From a virus: a stretch of DNA of 52,910 bases. This document shows, piece after piece, positions 1 to 7,977 of the stretch. How positions within the stretch are numbered: the first letter of the stretch is position 1; each line of letters opens with the position of its first letter. A program made the translations under genes and the position numbers. Under the pieces are notes generated by a model that saw nothing but the letters and a program-made list of their open reading frames with translations, did not search any database and was not told the DNA's origin. The stretch lies in IMG/VR virus record IMGVR_UViG_3300032401_000016, positions 1-52,910 of that record; one strand, written 5' to 3'.

Positions 1-2
1 CC

Positions 3-164
3 CACACGGACTCGCACGGCCAGTACGTGGCGCGCATCCGCGAGGCCGAGGAGGACGGCAACCCGATGCCGATGGTCGACCTCGACGTCGACCCGGTGAA
101 CCTGTGGCAGATGTATGACTCGCGCGACGACGTGACCCACACCGAACAGGAGGCCCAGACGTGA
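3..164 (+). CDS. C-terminal end of an unidentified protein (5' partial)
   Basis: The frame is open from the window edge to a TGA at 162-164. The last 53 residues are visible; they are acidic, with a run rich in Asp and Val and a tail EQEAQT. No motif is recognised. The stop overlaps the GTG of the next gene (GTGA), so it belongs to the plus-strand replication operon and is probably translationally coupled to it. Function is unknown. Confidence 0.7.
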   Translation, partial: HTDSHGQYVARIREAEEDGNPMPMVDLDVDPVNLWQMYDSRDDVTHTEQEAQT

Positions 165-748
165 GCATCAAGTATTACAGCATTTCGAAGGAGGCCGGAG
201 AGGCCGCGGTAGCCGCGACGAGCTTCGACATCGTGGAGCCGACCGAGGGGTGCGGGGTGCCGTTCAAGGTCCAGAGCGGCGGCAACCCTCCGCGCGAGTT
301 CAAGCGCTGGAGCGAGCCGCTGAAGGTCGTGAGGACCCACGCAGAGCCCCAGGAGTTCACGAATAAGGAGTCAGGAGAGAAGCGTCCCGTCACCACGTTC
401 TACCTCGCGCTCCAGGGCCGCGCGACCTCGATCCTCAACAAGGGCCGCTTCTTCCACGCGCGCCACAGCATCAACTTCGCGACGCTCCTGGGTCAGTCGA
501 CCGAGGACAAGGGCTCGAACGACCGCTCGATCAAGGCGCTCATCACGCTCTTCGACGCGTGCGGTACCAAGCTCCCTGGGGGCGAGATCACGGACGCGAT
601 CCTCCAGGTCGCGTTCCCCGAGAAGGGCGGGCCCGGAAACTCGATCCTCGCCGGCAAGGAGTTCACGGCCGTCGTGTGCGCGAGCCCCAGGACCGACGGC
701 AAGGAAGGCCGGAAGATCAACGTCGAGGAGTACGCCCCGAAGGCGTAG
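161..748 (+). CDS. Conserved-looking hypothetical protein, possible ssDNA-binding protein
   Basis: 195 residues from a GTG with AGGAGG seven bases upstream. The overlap with the previous stop supports this start. The protein is soluble and mixed alpha/beta in appearance, with many Lys and aromatic residues and no membrane segment. Its size and place just ahead of the nuclease and polymerase would suit a single-strand DNA-binding or recombination accessory protein, but I see no diagnostic OB-fold motif and the C-terminus (APKA) lacks the acidic tip of bacterial SSB. The role is inferred from position only. Confidence 0.6.
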   Translation: MSIKYYSISKEAGEAAVAATSFDIVEPTEGCGVPFKVQSGGNPPREFKRWSEPLKVVRTHAEPQEFTNKESGEKRPVTTFYLALQGRATSILNKGRFFHARHSINFATLLGQSTEDKGSNDRSIKALITLFDACGTKLPGGEITDAILQVAFPEKGGPGNSILAGKEFTAVVCASPRTDGKEGRKINVEEYAPKA

Positions 749-757
749 GGAGGCACC

Positions 758-1501
758 GTGGGACTTCGTGAGTCGTTCAGCAAGGACGGGCGGATGGTGC
801 TCTTCAAGGACAACCCGGCAACGCGGCTCGCGGATAGGATCGCGGAGCTCAACTCGATGTACGGGACCCGGGCGTCGGGCGGGGGTGTTCCCTCCGCTCC
901 GGCCCCGGAGCCCGGCGGGGAAGCCCCGCCCACCCTCAACAGCGGCCTGAGCGAGGACGGCGGGGGCGGACTCCGGATGGTGGCCGCGCTCCCTCCGGAA
1001 GAGCAGGAGCGCCTCAACAGGCGCGCGGTCGAGGCCGGCCTCATGGTCGACGACAGCATCCCGGCCGACAACTCGGACCTCGAACCGGCGGCGGACCCCC
1101 CGACCCGCAGCCTCGTCGGGAAGCGCGGAACGCCGGTGCGGGGAGTACAGATCACGGGGCTCTCGGCGGACCCGGCCGGGCCCGTGAGCTTCACGGACTT
1201 CCAGACGATCGACCTGAAGCAGCGGCTCGTGTACGTGGGCGGGTTCCCGTTCCCGTACGGAGACACCGAGGCGCGCGCGTTCGGCGCGCTCATCGTCGGC
1301 ATCATTCGTCGCGTTGTCGACTACGACCTGGAGAAGGCCCTTGCAAACCTTAGAGAAGACGTGCTGGCGGTGCCGGGGGCTGAAGCCACTGTCGGAGTAC
1401 CACCGGCGATCGCGGAGCAGGGACGGACTCCAGGGGCACTGCCGCTCGTGCCGTCGGGAGATGACCCGGGTGCACCAAGCGAAGTACGGCCGAACCCATA
1501 A
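758..1501 (+). CDS. Hypothetical protein with Pro/Gly-rich linker
   Basis: 247 residues from a GTG with GGGAGG upstream. A basic N-terminus (about 1-40) is followed by a Pro/Gly/Ala linker (45-75) and a mixed domain up to about residue 205. The last 50 or so codons overlap the HNH gene in another frame for 161 nt and lose the hydrophobic/helical character seen before residue 200, so the natural C-terminus may once have been near 1345. No family is recognised. Confidence 0.55.
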   Translation: MGLRESFSKDGRMVLFKDNPATRLADRIAELNSMYGTRASGGGVPSAPAPEPGGEAPPTLNSGLSEDGGGGLRMVAALPPEEQERLNRRAVEAGLMVDDSIPADNSDLEPAADPPTRSLVGKRGTPVRGVQITGLSADPAGPVSFTDFQTIDLKQRLVYVGGFPFPYGDTEARAFGALIVGIIRRVVDYDLEKALANLREDVLAVPGAEATVGVPPAIAEQGRTPGALPLVPSGDDPGAPSEVRPNP

Positions 1502-2033
1502 GGGGCTCGCGGCGCGGTACCGTACGAGCGGCTTCGATCCGGAGGCCGCGGACGTCCTCGCGCGGGCCGTCGTCAGCCCGTACGGGCAGTGCGAAATCTG
1601 CGGGCTTCCTCACCGGGTACTCACGCACTACCGGAAGCGCCGCATCCCGACGCCGATGCCGATGGAGGTGTGGACGCTCTCGGTCGACCACGTAAAGCCG
1701 CGCTCAAGGGGCGGGCCCAATACCCTCACGAACGCGCGGGTTCTGTGCGTGCTGTGCAACACGAGGCGCGCGGACGCGCGGTACACCGACGAGGTCGTGC
1801 TGCGATGGGTCCGCAGGCAGTGGTTCATGCTCCACACGAACCGCGACATGTGGTGGCTCAACACGGAGCCGGGCCGCGGGGGGAAGGCGTACCGGGGGCA
1901 GAAGCACCCCGAGTGGGTCCTGGACCTGCCGGAGGAGAACTCGGCGTTCCGCCGGGCGCTCGTAGGAGGAAAGGGTGGCGCGTGGCGCGATGCGAATCCG
2001 GTGTGCATTCTGCTGGAAGATGGCGCGCGCTAA
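1341..2033 (+). CDS. HNH endonuclease with N-terminal zinc-finger (endonuclease VII-like start)
   Basis: I chose the TTG at 1341 because GGAGAAGG precedes it and because the product then begins directly with a CxxC...CxxC finger typical of phage HNH/endonuclease VII-type proteins (CWRC, then CRSC). An upstream TTG at 1314 is possible. The HNH core has CEIC, then VDHVKPRSRGG with the catalytic His, an Asn, and CVLCN, the second half of a structural zinc site. Length is about 230 residues. It cuts DNA; it could be a free-standing homing endonuclease or a replication/recombination nuclease. It overlaps its upstream neighbour by 161 nt and its downstream neighbour by 59 nt. Confidence 0.85.
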   Translation: MQTLEKTCWRCRGLKPLSEYHRRSRSRDGLQGHCRSCRREMTRVHQAKYGRTHKGLAARYRTSGFDPEAADVLARAVVSPYGQCEICGLPHRVLTHYRKRRIPTPMPMEVWTLSVDHVKPRSRGGPNTLTNARVLCVLCNTRRADARYTDEVVLRWVRRQWFMLHTNRDMWWLNTEPGRGGKAYRGQKHPEWVLDLPEENSAFRRALVGGKGGAWRDANPVCILLEDGAR

Positions 2034-2310
2034 CGCGCTCGGGACACTGCGGGAGGACGTCTTCGCAATCACGTTCCCGGAGGCCCAGGTGTGCGAGGCG
2101 TGCGGGGAGCTGATGTACTCTCTCTTCTCGGAGCTCGCGTCGCAGCTCCGGGCCGGCGTAAACATCACCAGGGACGAGCAGGTCGAGCGCTTCATCGCCC
2201 GCCTCCGGGGACGCCCCGGGCGGCCCGTCGAGCCGGTGAGCCAGGAGCCGGCGCAGTTGGTAGACGACCTGCTGCGCGACATGAAGATCAAGCCCGAGGG
2301 GGACTCGTGA
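1975..2310 (+). CDS. Small CxxC zinc-finger-like protein
   Basis: 111 residues from a GTG preceded by AGGAGG (1964-1969) at a spacing of five. Two cysteine pairs (CAFC near the start and CEAC at about residue 40) suggest a single zinc ribbon followed by a helical, Arg-rich region. It overlaps the HNH gene end and its stop overlaps the polymerase start (GTGA), so it is probably co-translated with the polymerase. A polymerase or DNA accessory role is possible but not shown. Confidence 0.65.
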   Translation: MARGAMRIRCAFCWKMARANALGTLREDVFAITFPEAQVCEACGELMYSLFSELASQLRAGVNITRDEQVERFIARLRGRPGRPVEPVSQEPAQLVDDLLRDMKIKPEGDS

Positions 2311-4736
2311 GCCGCGTACTGGTGGTGATGCTGGCGCCCGAGAGCGTCGCGACGATGCGGTGGGTCCGGGAGCTCCTGACGCGCGATTGCGGGCTGCGCC
2401 CCACGGAGTACGAGTTCGCGTACCTGCTCGACGAGCCGGCCCGCGGCGCGAGCGGCCGGCCAACCGCGAAGCAGCTCGAGGCGAACCGCGCCCGGTTCCG
2501 GGCCCGCGTCGAGGCCTCGAGCGCCGACGTCGTGATTGCGATGGGTCCCTACGTGTTCCGCCACATCACGGGCCTCGGCGCTGGGATCGAGGACGCCAGG
2601 GGGTACATCCTCCCGTACGGCATGTGCAAGCCCGTGATCGAGCGCGAGCTCCAGCAGATCGGGCTCTACAAGAGCTCGAACAAGGCCCGCGGCGTGAAGG
2701 TCGGTGACCCGCGCTCCAAGCTCATGCCCGTGTCGAAGGACCCGCCGCTCCCGCCCGGGTGCAGCTTCGTGGTCCCGACCTACTCGGCCGAAATGGTACA
2801 GAAGAGCGGCTACAAGCTGATCTTCGCGCTGAAGAGCGACTTCTCGAAGGCCGCGTCGCTCGTGAACGCCGCCGCGTTCGGGGCCCCGTTCGACGACGAC
2901 GGGCTCGTGTACTGGACGAACCTCGAGCAGACCCGCGGGTTCGGGGACTTCAACGGAACGTACCGCCCGGAGATCGCGGCATCGTCCGACTACACGAGCG
3001 ACCTGCTCGCGTTCGACATCGAGACCGCGGGCAAGAACAGCCGGGTCATCACGTGCGTGAGCCTCAGCGACGGCGAGCTGACCCACACGCTGAAGTGGTG
3101 CGAAGAGACCCGCGCGTACGTGCAGCGCCAGATCGAGCTCGCGGTGGAGCGCGGCGCTCTGCTCGTGGCCCACAACATCCAGTTCGACGTCCCAATCCTG
3201 CGGGAGCACGGGGTCTCCGTGCCCGAAGGCGCGCTCACGTTCGACACGATGTTCGGGGCCGTGAACCTCCAGCCCGATCTACCGAAGGGGCTCGGGAAGG
3301 TCGCGTCGCTCTACCTGCGGCTCCGGGAGCCGTGGAAGTGGCCCGAGATCGCGGAGGTGGACCCGGAGCACTACAGCGCGAAGGACAGCTTCATCACCGC
3401 GCGGGTCGCGCGGAAGATGATCGAGATCATGAAGGGCACCGGGTGGTACGATCGCTTCGTGACGGTCATCATGGATCGGGTGCGGCTCCTCATGGACCTC
3501 GGGGAGGAGGGCATCCGCGTCGACCGCGCGGCCCTCGCGGCGTGGAACCGCACGCTCTCCCGGGGGCTCTGGCACTACGAGCGCCTGTGGGGCCGCGCGT
3601 TCCCGGGCCTGAACCCGCACTCGACCCAGCAGCTCGCGAAGCTCTTCTTCAACGAGTGGGGTCTCCCGGTACAGCGCAACCTACGCGAGGGCATCACGAC
3701 CGACGAGCTCGCGTGCGTGAACCTCCGGGAGTGCGTGGTGGCCGGGACGCGGGACAAGGACTCGGCGTGGGAGAAGGACCCGCGCTGCACCCCCCGGGTG
3801 TTCGACCTGCTCCTGAAGATCAGGTTCGAGTCGAAGGAGCTGAAGACGTACGCGAAGGCCCAGCTCGACGAGCACTCGCGCGTGTACCCGAAGTACCTGC
3901 CGGAGGCGAAGGACCGCGACAACACCGATGGCAGGAAACGGAAGGGCGCGGCCGCGACGGGCCGGCTCGCGAGTCGTGACCCGAACCTCCAGAACCCGAG
4001 CAAGGGCGCGCGGCGGGTCTTTATCCCGGACCGCGACGACATGTGCTTCATCCAGTGGGACTACCGGAGCGCGGAGCCGGCGGTGATCGGGTGGCTCTCG
4101 GGCGACAAGCGGCTGCTCGAGGCCCTCGCGGCGGGCAGGTTCCACCAGCGCAACGCCGACGAGATCGGGTGCGAGCGCCGGACCGCGAAGAACGTGTTCT
4201 TCGGCTCGTGCTACGGGGCCGGCCCCGCGACGATCAGCGACACGATCAAGCGGAACGACCACATCTTCGTGCCGGTCGCGGAGTGCAAGCGCGTCCAGAA
4301 CAGGCTGTACCAGCTCTACCCCGACGCGTTCTCGTACCTCACGACCCAGGGCACGCTCGCGGTCGAGCAGGGGTACCTCGTGAACCCGTTCGGGCGCGTC
4401 CGGTTCTTCTACGGCGGGACGCGCGACATCCCGGCCGCGAAGGACAACCAGCCCCAAAGCACCGTGGCCGACATGATCTGGGACGTCATGCGCCCGATGT
4501 CCGACATGCTGCGGCGGCGGGGAGGCCGATTCACGACCACGACCCACGACTCGATCCTCGGGCAGGTCCCGAAGTCCGCGGTCGTCGGGGCCATTGCCGA
4601 GGGCCGCGCCATCATGCAGCGGGAGTTCCCGCAGGTCGCGCCCGGGTTCTTCTGCCCCGTCGACGTCGAGGTCGGGTGGCCCGGCGCCTCGTGGGGCAAC
4701 CTAGTGAAGGAGGCCGAGTTTGGATTCGCCGCGTAA
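2307..4736 (+). CDS. Family A DNA polymerase with 3'-5' exonuclease domain
   Basis: 809 residues from GTG 2307, which overlaps the previous stop; the frame is open upstream but turns Arg/Pro-rich there. Residues 1-200 contain a stretch resembling the uracil-DNA-glycosylase fold seen at the N-terminus of some phage polymerases (about 75-100). The exonuclease has D237/E239, the HNxxFD motif (289-294) and YxxxD (356-360). Polymerase motif A is D585 in DYRSAEP, motif B has K628 and Y636, and motif C is HDS (D748). The two catalytic aspartates are present, but the usual HDE is HDS and the motif A Arg is Ala. This is the replicative polymerase of the phage. Confidence 0.97.
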   Translation: MSRVLVVMLAPESVATMRWVRELLTRDCGLRPTEYEFAYLLDEPARGASGRPTAKQLEANRARFRARVEASSADVVIAMGPYVFRHITGLGAGIEDARGYILPYGMCKPVIERELQQIGLYKSSNKARGVKVGDPRSKLMPVSKDPPLPPGCSFVVPTYSAEMVQKSGYKLIFALKSDFSKAASLVNAAAFGAPFDDDGLVYWTNLEQTRGFGDFNGTYRPEIAASSDYTSDLLAFDIETAGKNSRVITCVSLSDGELTHTLKWCEETRAYVQRQIELAVERGALLVAHNIQFDVPILREHGVSVPEGALTFDTMFGAVNLQPDLPKGLGKVASLYLRLREPWKWPEIAEVDPEHYSAKDSFITARVARKMIEIMKGTGWYDRFVTVIMDRVRLLMDLGEEGIRVDRAALAAWNRTLSRGLWHYERLWGRAFPGLNPHSTQQLAKLFFNEWGLPVQRNLREGITTDELACVNLRECVVAGTRDKDSAWEKDPRCTPRVFDLLLKIRFESKELKTYAKAQLDEHSRVYPKYLPEAKDRDNTDGRKRKGAAATGRLASRDPNLQNPSKGARRVFIPDRDDMCFIQWDYRSAEPAVIGWLSGDKRLLEALAAGRFHQRNADEIGCERRTAKNVFFGSCYGAGPATISDTIKRNDHIFVPVAECKRVQNRLYQLYPDAFSYLTTQGTLAVEQGYLVNPFGRVRFFYGGTRDIPAAKDNQPQSTVADMIWDVMRPMSDMLRRRGGRFTTTTHDSILGQVPKSAVVGAIAEGRAIMQREFPQVAPGFFCPVDVEVGWPGASWGNLVKEAEFGFAA

Positions 4737-5073
4737 TCCGCCGGAGGACCCGGAGGTGCGGATGGCCCGGGAGCTCGCTGAAGGCAGGAAGCGGTACGAC
4801 GAGAAGTTCAAAATCGTGCAGCTACCCGGGTACCCACCGGCCTTGAAGCTCGTGGCCGATGAGCAGCCGGAGCCCTCGGGGCGGGGCCCGGAGGTCGCGC
4901 CGCTCGTGATCGCCGACATCGTCGCGCGGGTGAAGATGGGGGAGAAGAAGTACGGGGAGCGGCTCCGGGCCAACAACGGGCGCGACGCGCTGCTCGACGC
5001 GTACCAGGAGGCCCTCGACCTTGCGCTCTACCTGCGGCAAGAGATCGAAGAGAGGACTACACCGTGCCCATGA
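4720..5073 (+). CDS. MazG-like / phage NTP pyrophosphohydrolase-like protein
   Basis: 117 residues from a TTG with AAGGAGG upstream, overlapping the end of the polymerase by 17 nt. The C-terminal half has the pattern KYGERL...NGRDALLDAYQEALDLALYLRQ, which matches small phage all-alpha nucleotide pyrophosphohydrolase-like proteins (often annotated dATP/dGTP diphosphohydrolase). The acidic helix EALDLALYL would carry metal ligands. It probably hydrolyses a (d)NTP to clean or bias the nucleotide pool. The substrate is not determinable from sequence. Confidence 0.75.
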   Translation: MDSPRNPPEDPEVRMARELAEGRKRYDEKFKIVQLPGYPPALKLVADEQPEPSGRGPEVAPLVIADIVARVKMGEKKYGERLRANNGRDALLDAYQEALDLALYLRQEIEERTTPCP

Positions 5074-5684
5074 CGGTAGAGGGGAATTGCGGGCTGTTCG
5101 TTGCGGCGAACGCGCTCCGTGAGCTGAGGAAGTCCGAGCGTATGTGCTCGGAGGACCCCGAGACCTGGCGCCTGTGGCGCCGGACCACCCAGGAGGTGCT
5201 TAGGATGTGCGAGAGAGGGATGCCGGCTACCGACGGGCCGCGGAACTACGTCGGCTACAACGTGCCCGAGCCGAGGCCGGGGCGGCTCATTCCGGTTGAC
5301 GGTGACCCCAGCAAGCTCAATGCGGTCGACCTTATGGTGGCCCCGATCCTGTACCCGCAGTGCTGCGAGCCGCGAGTCGCGGCCAACCAGTCCAGCGTCG
5401 CGCTCGAGGCGGACGCGCTCGTGCACGGGGCGCGCGGCGAGAACTACGGGCACCCGCTCGACGACTTCGGGCGCACGGCTGGGATGCTGAACGCGATGTT
5501 CCAGCACAAGCTGAAGGCGGACTTCACGGCCGAGGACGTCGCGAAGATTCTGATCTGCGTGAAGCTCAGCCGCGAGACGAACTGCCCGAAGCGCGACAAC
5601 CGGGTTGACATCGCGGGCTACGCGGAGACGCTCGACATGGTCGTGCACGAGCGCGCGCGGCGCGACTGCGAAGTGTACGCGTGA
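5064..5684 (+). CDS. DUF6378-type (MazG-like) protein
   Basis: 206 residues from GTG 5064; an in-frame ATG lies two codons on. Residues about 115-195 carry the pattern HGARGENYGHPLDDF...AEDVAKILICVKLSRE followed by DNRVDIAGYAETLD, which I recognise as DUF6378, a phage family related to all-alpha MazG pyrophosphohydrolases. The N-terminal 110 residues, with several Cys, are unassigned. It overlaps both neighbours by a few bases, so two MazG-like genes are translated in tandem after the polymerase. Confidence 0.75.
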   Translation: MPMTVEGNCGLFVAANALRELRKSERMCSEDPETWRLWRRTTQEVLRMCERGMPATDGPRNYVGYNVPEPRPGRLIPVDGDPSKLNAVDLMVAPILYPQCCEPRVAANQSSVALEADALVHGARGENYGHPLDDFGRTAGMLNAMFQHKLKADFTAEDVAKILICVKLSRETNCPKRDNRVDIAGYAETLDMVVHERARRDCEVYA

Positions 5685-6043
5685 TCCCCGCTTCCGAGCT
5701 CGCGCGTATGCCCATCAAGGCGCTGCGGGAGAAGACCGCGGACGCCTTCAGGGACGCCGAGAAGACCCAGCGCAAGCTCGCGGACGACATCGAGAAGCTC
5801 GAGGCCCTGTGTGCCGCGTACCTCGAGGTCGCCGCTCAGGCGCGCCTCGGGGTCAGGATGAACGACATCGCGAGCGACGCCTACTACCACGCGCGGGGCC
5901 CGTACGCGACGTCCACGATCCCGCGGGACGAGGTCAAGCTGATCTGCGCCCTCGCGGTCCGCGAGCCGTTCTGGGGGTGGGTCGTGCGGGTGCTCTCGAG
6001 GGTAGCAAGTACGCGGCTCCAGGAGGACGCCAATGCCGAGTAG
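5681..6043 (+). CDS. Hypothetical protein with N-terminal coiled coil
   Basis: 120 residues from a GTG overlapping the previous stop (GTGA). Residues about 10-50 are charged heptad-like helix (Lys/Glu/Ala/Leu); the rest is mixed, with a Trp-containing C-terminal helix. No catalytic motif is recognised. Position inside the replication operon is the only hint of role. Confidence 0.6.
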   Translation: MIPASELARMPIKALREKTADAFRDAEKTQRKLADDIEKLEALCAAYLEVAAQARLGVRMNDIASDAYYHARGPYATSTIPRDEVKLICALAVREPFWGWVVRVLSRVASTRLQEDANAE

Positions 6044-6422
6044 TCAGACCAGCCGCCAGTACCGGTGGCAGCAGAAGACGCTCGCGGGCGGAGGGTGTAT
6101 CTCGTGCGGTCACCCGAAGCTCCCGAGCTCCGACCGGTGCTTCCGCCACTACGTGATGCGCGTCATGAGGCGCGCGGGCCTCAAGCCCCAGAACCAGGTG
6201 ATGGGCCGGAACCGCGACTACCTCATCACGTGGCTCCGGGGGATGTACATCGAGGCGCGGGTCTTCGGGGAGGCGCGGCCGGACCTCACGACCGAGGCCC
6301 TCGGGAAGTGGGAGGCCTCGAGGTTCACCCACCTCAAGAGCGGCGCCGCGAGGTTCGCGCGCGTCGCGCTGTCCGTCGAGAGGCGGGCTCGAAAGGACCG
6401 TAATGCCAGTACCGATGAGTGA
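6033..6422 (+). CDS. Small basic Cys/His protein, putative zinc-binding
   Basis: 129 residues from ATG 6033 with AGGAGG in front. CISCGHPKLPSSDRC plus a following His (about residues 22-40) looks like a zinc knuckle; the remainder is very basic (Arg/Lys) and helical. It could bind nucleic acid. It overlaps the endolysin start by 20 nt. No family name can be given. Confidence 0.6.
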   Translation: MPSSQTSRQYRWQQKTLAGGGCISCGHPKLPSSDRCFRHYVMRVMRRAGLKPQNQVMGRNRDYLITWLRGMYIEARVFGEARPDLTTEALGKWEASRFTHLKSGAARFARVALSVERRARKDRNASTDE

Positions 6423-6915
6423 CCGGATCAGGCTCGTCGTCGACAACATCATCCGGCGCGAAGGCGGCTACACGAACCACCCGAACGACCCGGGTGGCCC
6501 CACGAACTACGGCATCACGCTCGCCGACCTCTCGGAGGTCAGGGGGGCGCCGCAGACGGCCGCGAACGTGAAGGCCCTCACGCGCGACGAGGCCTCGATG
6601 ATCTATCTCAACCGCTACATCGTGGGGCCCGGGTTCGATCGCCTCGATTCTCCGCTCTTCGAGCTTGTAGTCGATACCGCGGTCAACAACGGGCGCGGGC
6701 GCGCGATCCTGTGGCTCCAGCGCGCGTGCGGTGCGGTTGAGGACGGGATTCTCGGGCCGAAGACCGTGCGGGCCGCGGCCGACGGGGGCCAGCACACGTA
6801 CGACGCGCTTCTGAAGCTGCGGCTCAAGGCGTACGGCGCGCTCGTGTCGCAGAACAGCTCGCTCTCGGTCTTCATCGCCGGCTGGATCAACCGCGTGTGC
6901 GAGTTCATGCCGTGA
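6403..6915 (+). CDS. Endolysin, glycoside hydrolase family 108 with peptidoglycan-binding domain
   Basis: 170 residues. The N-terminus has the GH108 signature: E20 in REGGYTNHPNDPGGPTNYGIT-like order, with E20 the expected catalytic acid. Residues about 95-150 match the C-terminal peptidoglycan-binding module of this family (GxxDGxxGPKT-like). There is no signal peptide, so it would need a holin. It cleaves the glycan strand of murein at lysis. It sits in the replication operon, far from the holin-like gene at 13711-14088. Confidence 0.92.
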   Translation: MPVPMSDRIRLVVDNIIRREGGYTNHPNDPGGPTNYGITLADLSEVRGAPQTAANVKALTRDEASMIYLNRYIVGPGFDRLDSPLFELVVDTAVNNGRGRAILWLQRACGAVEDGILGPKTVRAAADGGQHTYDALLKLRLKAYGALVSQNSSLSVFIAGWINRVCEFMP

Positions 6916-7721
6916 GGGGCTACCGGGTGATCCTCGAGCACGAGGGCCCGCTGCTCCTCACGCGCGTCACGAATCACATCAGCGAGGAAATCTCCGCGCA
7001 GTTCCGCGGGACGTCCGCGATCCAGGAACTCGTGGGCTACATGCAGCGCAAACTCGATCGGGGGAGGGAAGCCGTGAAGCTCTTCGTATTCGATACCGAG
7101 ACCGGCGGGCTCGATCCCGCGGCGCACAGCCTCCTGACGATTGGGGGCGTTGCGTGGGACGAGGGCGAGATCGTGGGCTCGATTGAGCTGAAGATCAACG
7201 AGCCCGAGATTATCGCGACCCCCGAGGCGCTCGCGGTCAACAAGATCGACGTCACCCGGCTCCCGTACGACGGGCTCCGGCCGCTGGAGGCGGTTCGGGC
7301 GCTCGAGGGGTTCCTCGCGTCCCACTGGAGCGAGGGCCCGATCACGCTCGCGGGCCACAACGTGCAGTTTGACTACGGGTTCCTGAAGCGCCTCTACCGG
7401 CTTTCGCACGAGCAGGCCTACGAGGTGTGGTCGGCGTGCTCCGCGGCCGGTGAGCAGCCCGAGCTGCGGTGGGCGACGTGGCAACAGCGCCTCGACCGCA
7501 GGTTCTCGTACCGGCTGCTCGACACCCAGACGATCGCGCTGTTCCTGAAGCTCACGGGGATCGCGCCGCAGCCGGGCGGAACCACGAAGCTCGAGCGGCT
7601 CTGTAGGTACTACGGGGTCGAGAACCCGGAGGCCCACACCGCGCTCTCGGACGCGAAGGCGACCGCGGAGCTCCTCACGAAGATGATCCTGCTCGTGGGG
7701 GACCGGAACAAGGGGAGGTGA
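6912..7721 (+). CDS. DnaQ-like 3'-5' exonuclease (DEDDh)
   Basis: GTG 6912 overlaps the endolysin stop and follows the local style; GTG 7074, preceded by GGGGAGGG, is an alternative that starts just before the domain. From 6912 the product is 269 residues with DxE at 61/63 (VFDTETGG), an AGHNVQFD second motif and a final HTALSDAKAT motif whose His and Asp complete DEDDh. It removes nucleotides from 3' ends, as proofreading or RNA/DNA trimming enzymes do. The polymerase already has its own exonuclease, so this may act on host nucleic acid. Confidence 0.88.
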   Translation: MRGYRVILEHEGPLLLTRVTNHISEEISAQFRGTSAIQELVGYMQRKLDRGREAVKLFVFDTETGGLDPAAHSLLTIGGVAWDEGEIVGSIELKINEPEIIATPEALAVNKIDVTRLPYDGLRPLEAVRALEGFLASHWSEGPITLAGHNVQFDYGFLKRLYRLSHEQAYEVWSACSAAGEQPELRWATWQQRLDRRFSYRLLDTQTIALFLKLTGIAPQPGGTTKLERLCRYYGVENPEAHTALSDAKATAELLTKMILLVGDRNKGR

Positions 7722-7724
7722 GCC

Positions 7725-7955
7725 GTGTGTTCGAGTGGTACTGCTGCGACATCTTCTGGTGGATCAGGCGGTAGATCGCAGACCTGCGCGGACCTGTGGT
7801 ACGACTTGAATCTGAAACTCCACGCGTGCGACAACCCCGCGTTTGGAAGTTCCGGATTCTGCCTGCACCATCTGCCCGATCACGAGGCCCTGTGGCGCCG
7901 CGAGGCGATGAAGGTGCTGATGGAGATTAGGGACAAGCTGTATCACCTGGGCTAA
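7725..7955 (+). CDS. Hypothetical small Cys/His protein
   Basis: 76 residues from a GTG with GGGGAGG upstream. It starts with a Ser/Gly-rich stretch, then CADLWYDLNLK and a Cys/His cluster (HACDN, FCLHHL) that may bind a metal. The C-terminal helix is amphipathic. No family is recognised. Confidence 0.5.
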   Translation: MCSSGTAATSSGGSGGRSQTCADLWYDLNLKLHACDNPAFGSSGFCLHHLPDHEALWRREAMKVLMEIRDKLYHLG

Positions 7956-7977
7956 CGCCCGCTACGGAGGAGGAAGC

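Noticed and set aside
1704-3209. Minus-strand frame of 501 codons over HNH and polymerase genes
   Set aside because: Antisense to clear polymerase and HNH motifs; composition typical of a shadow.
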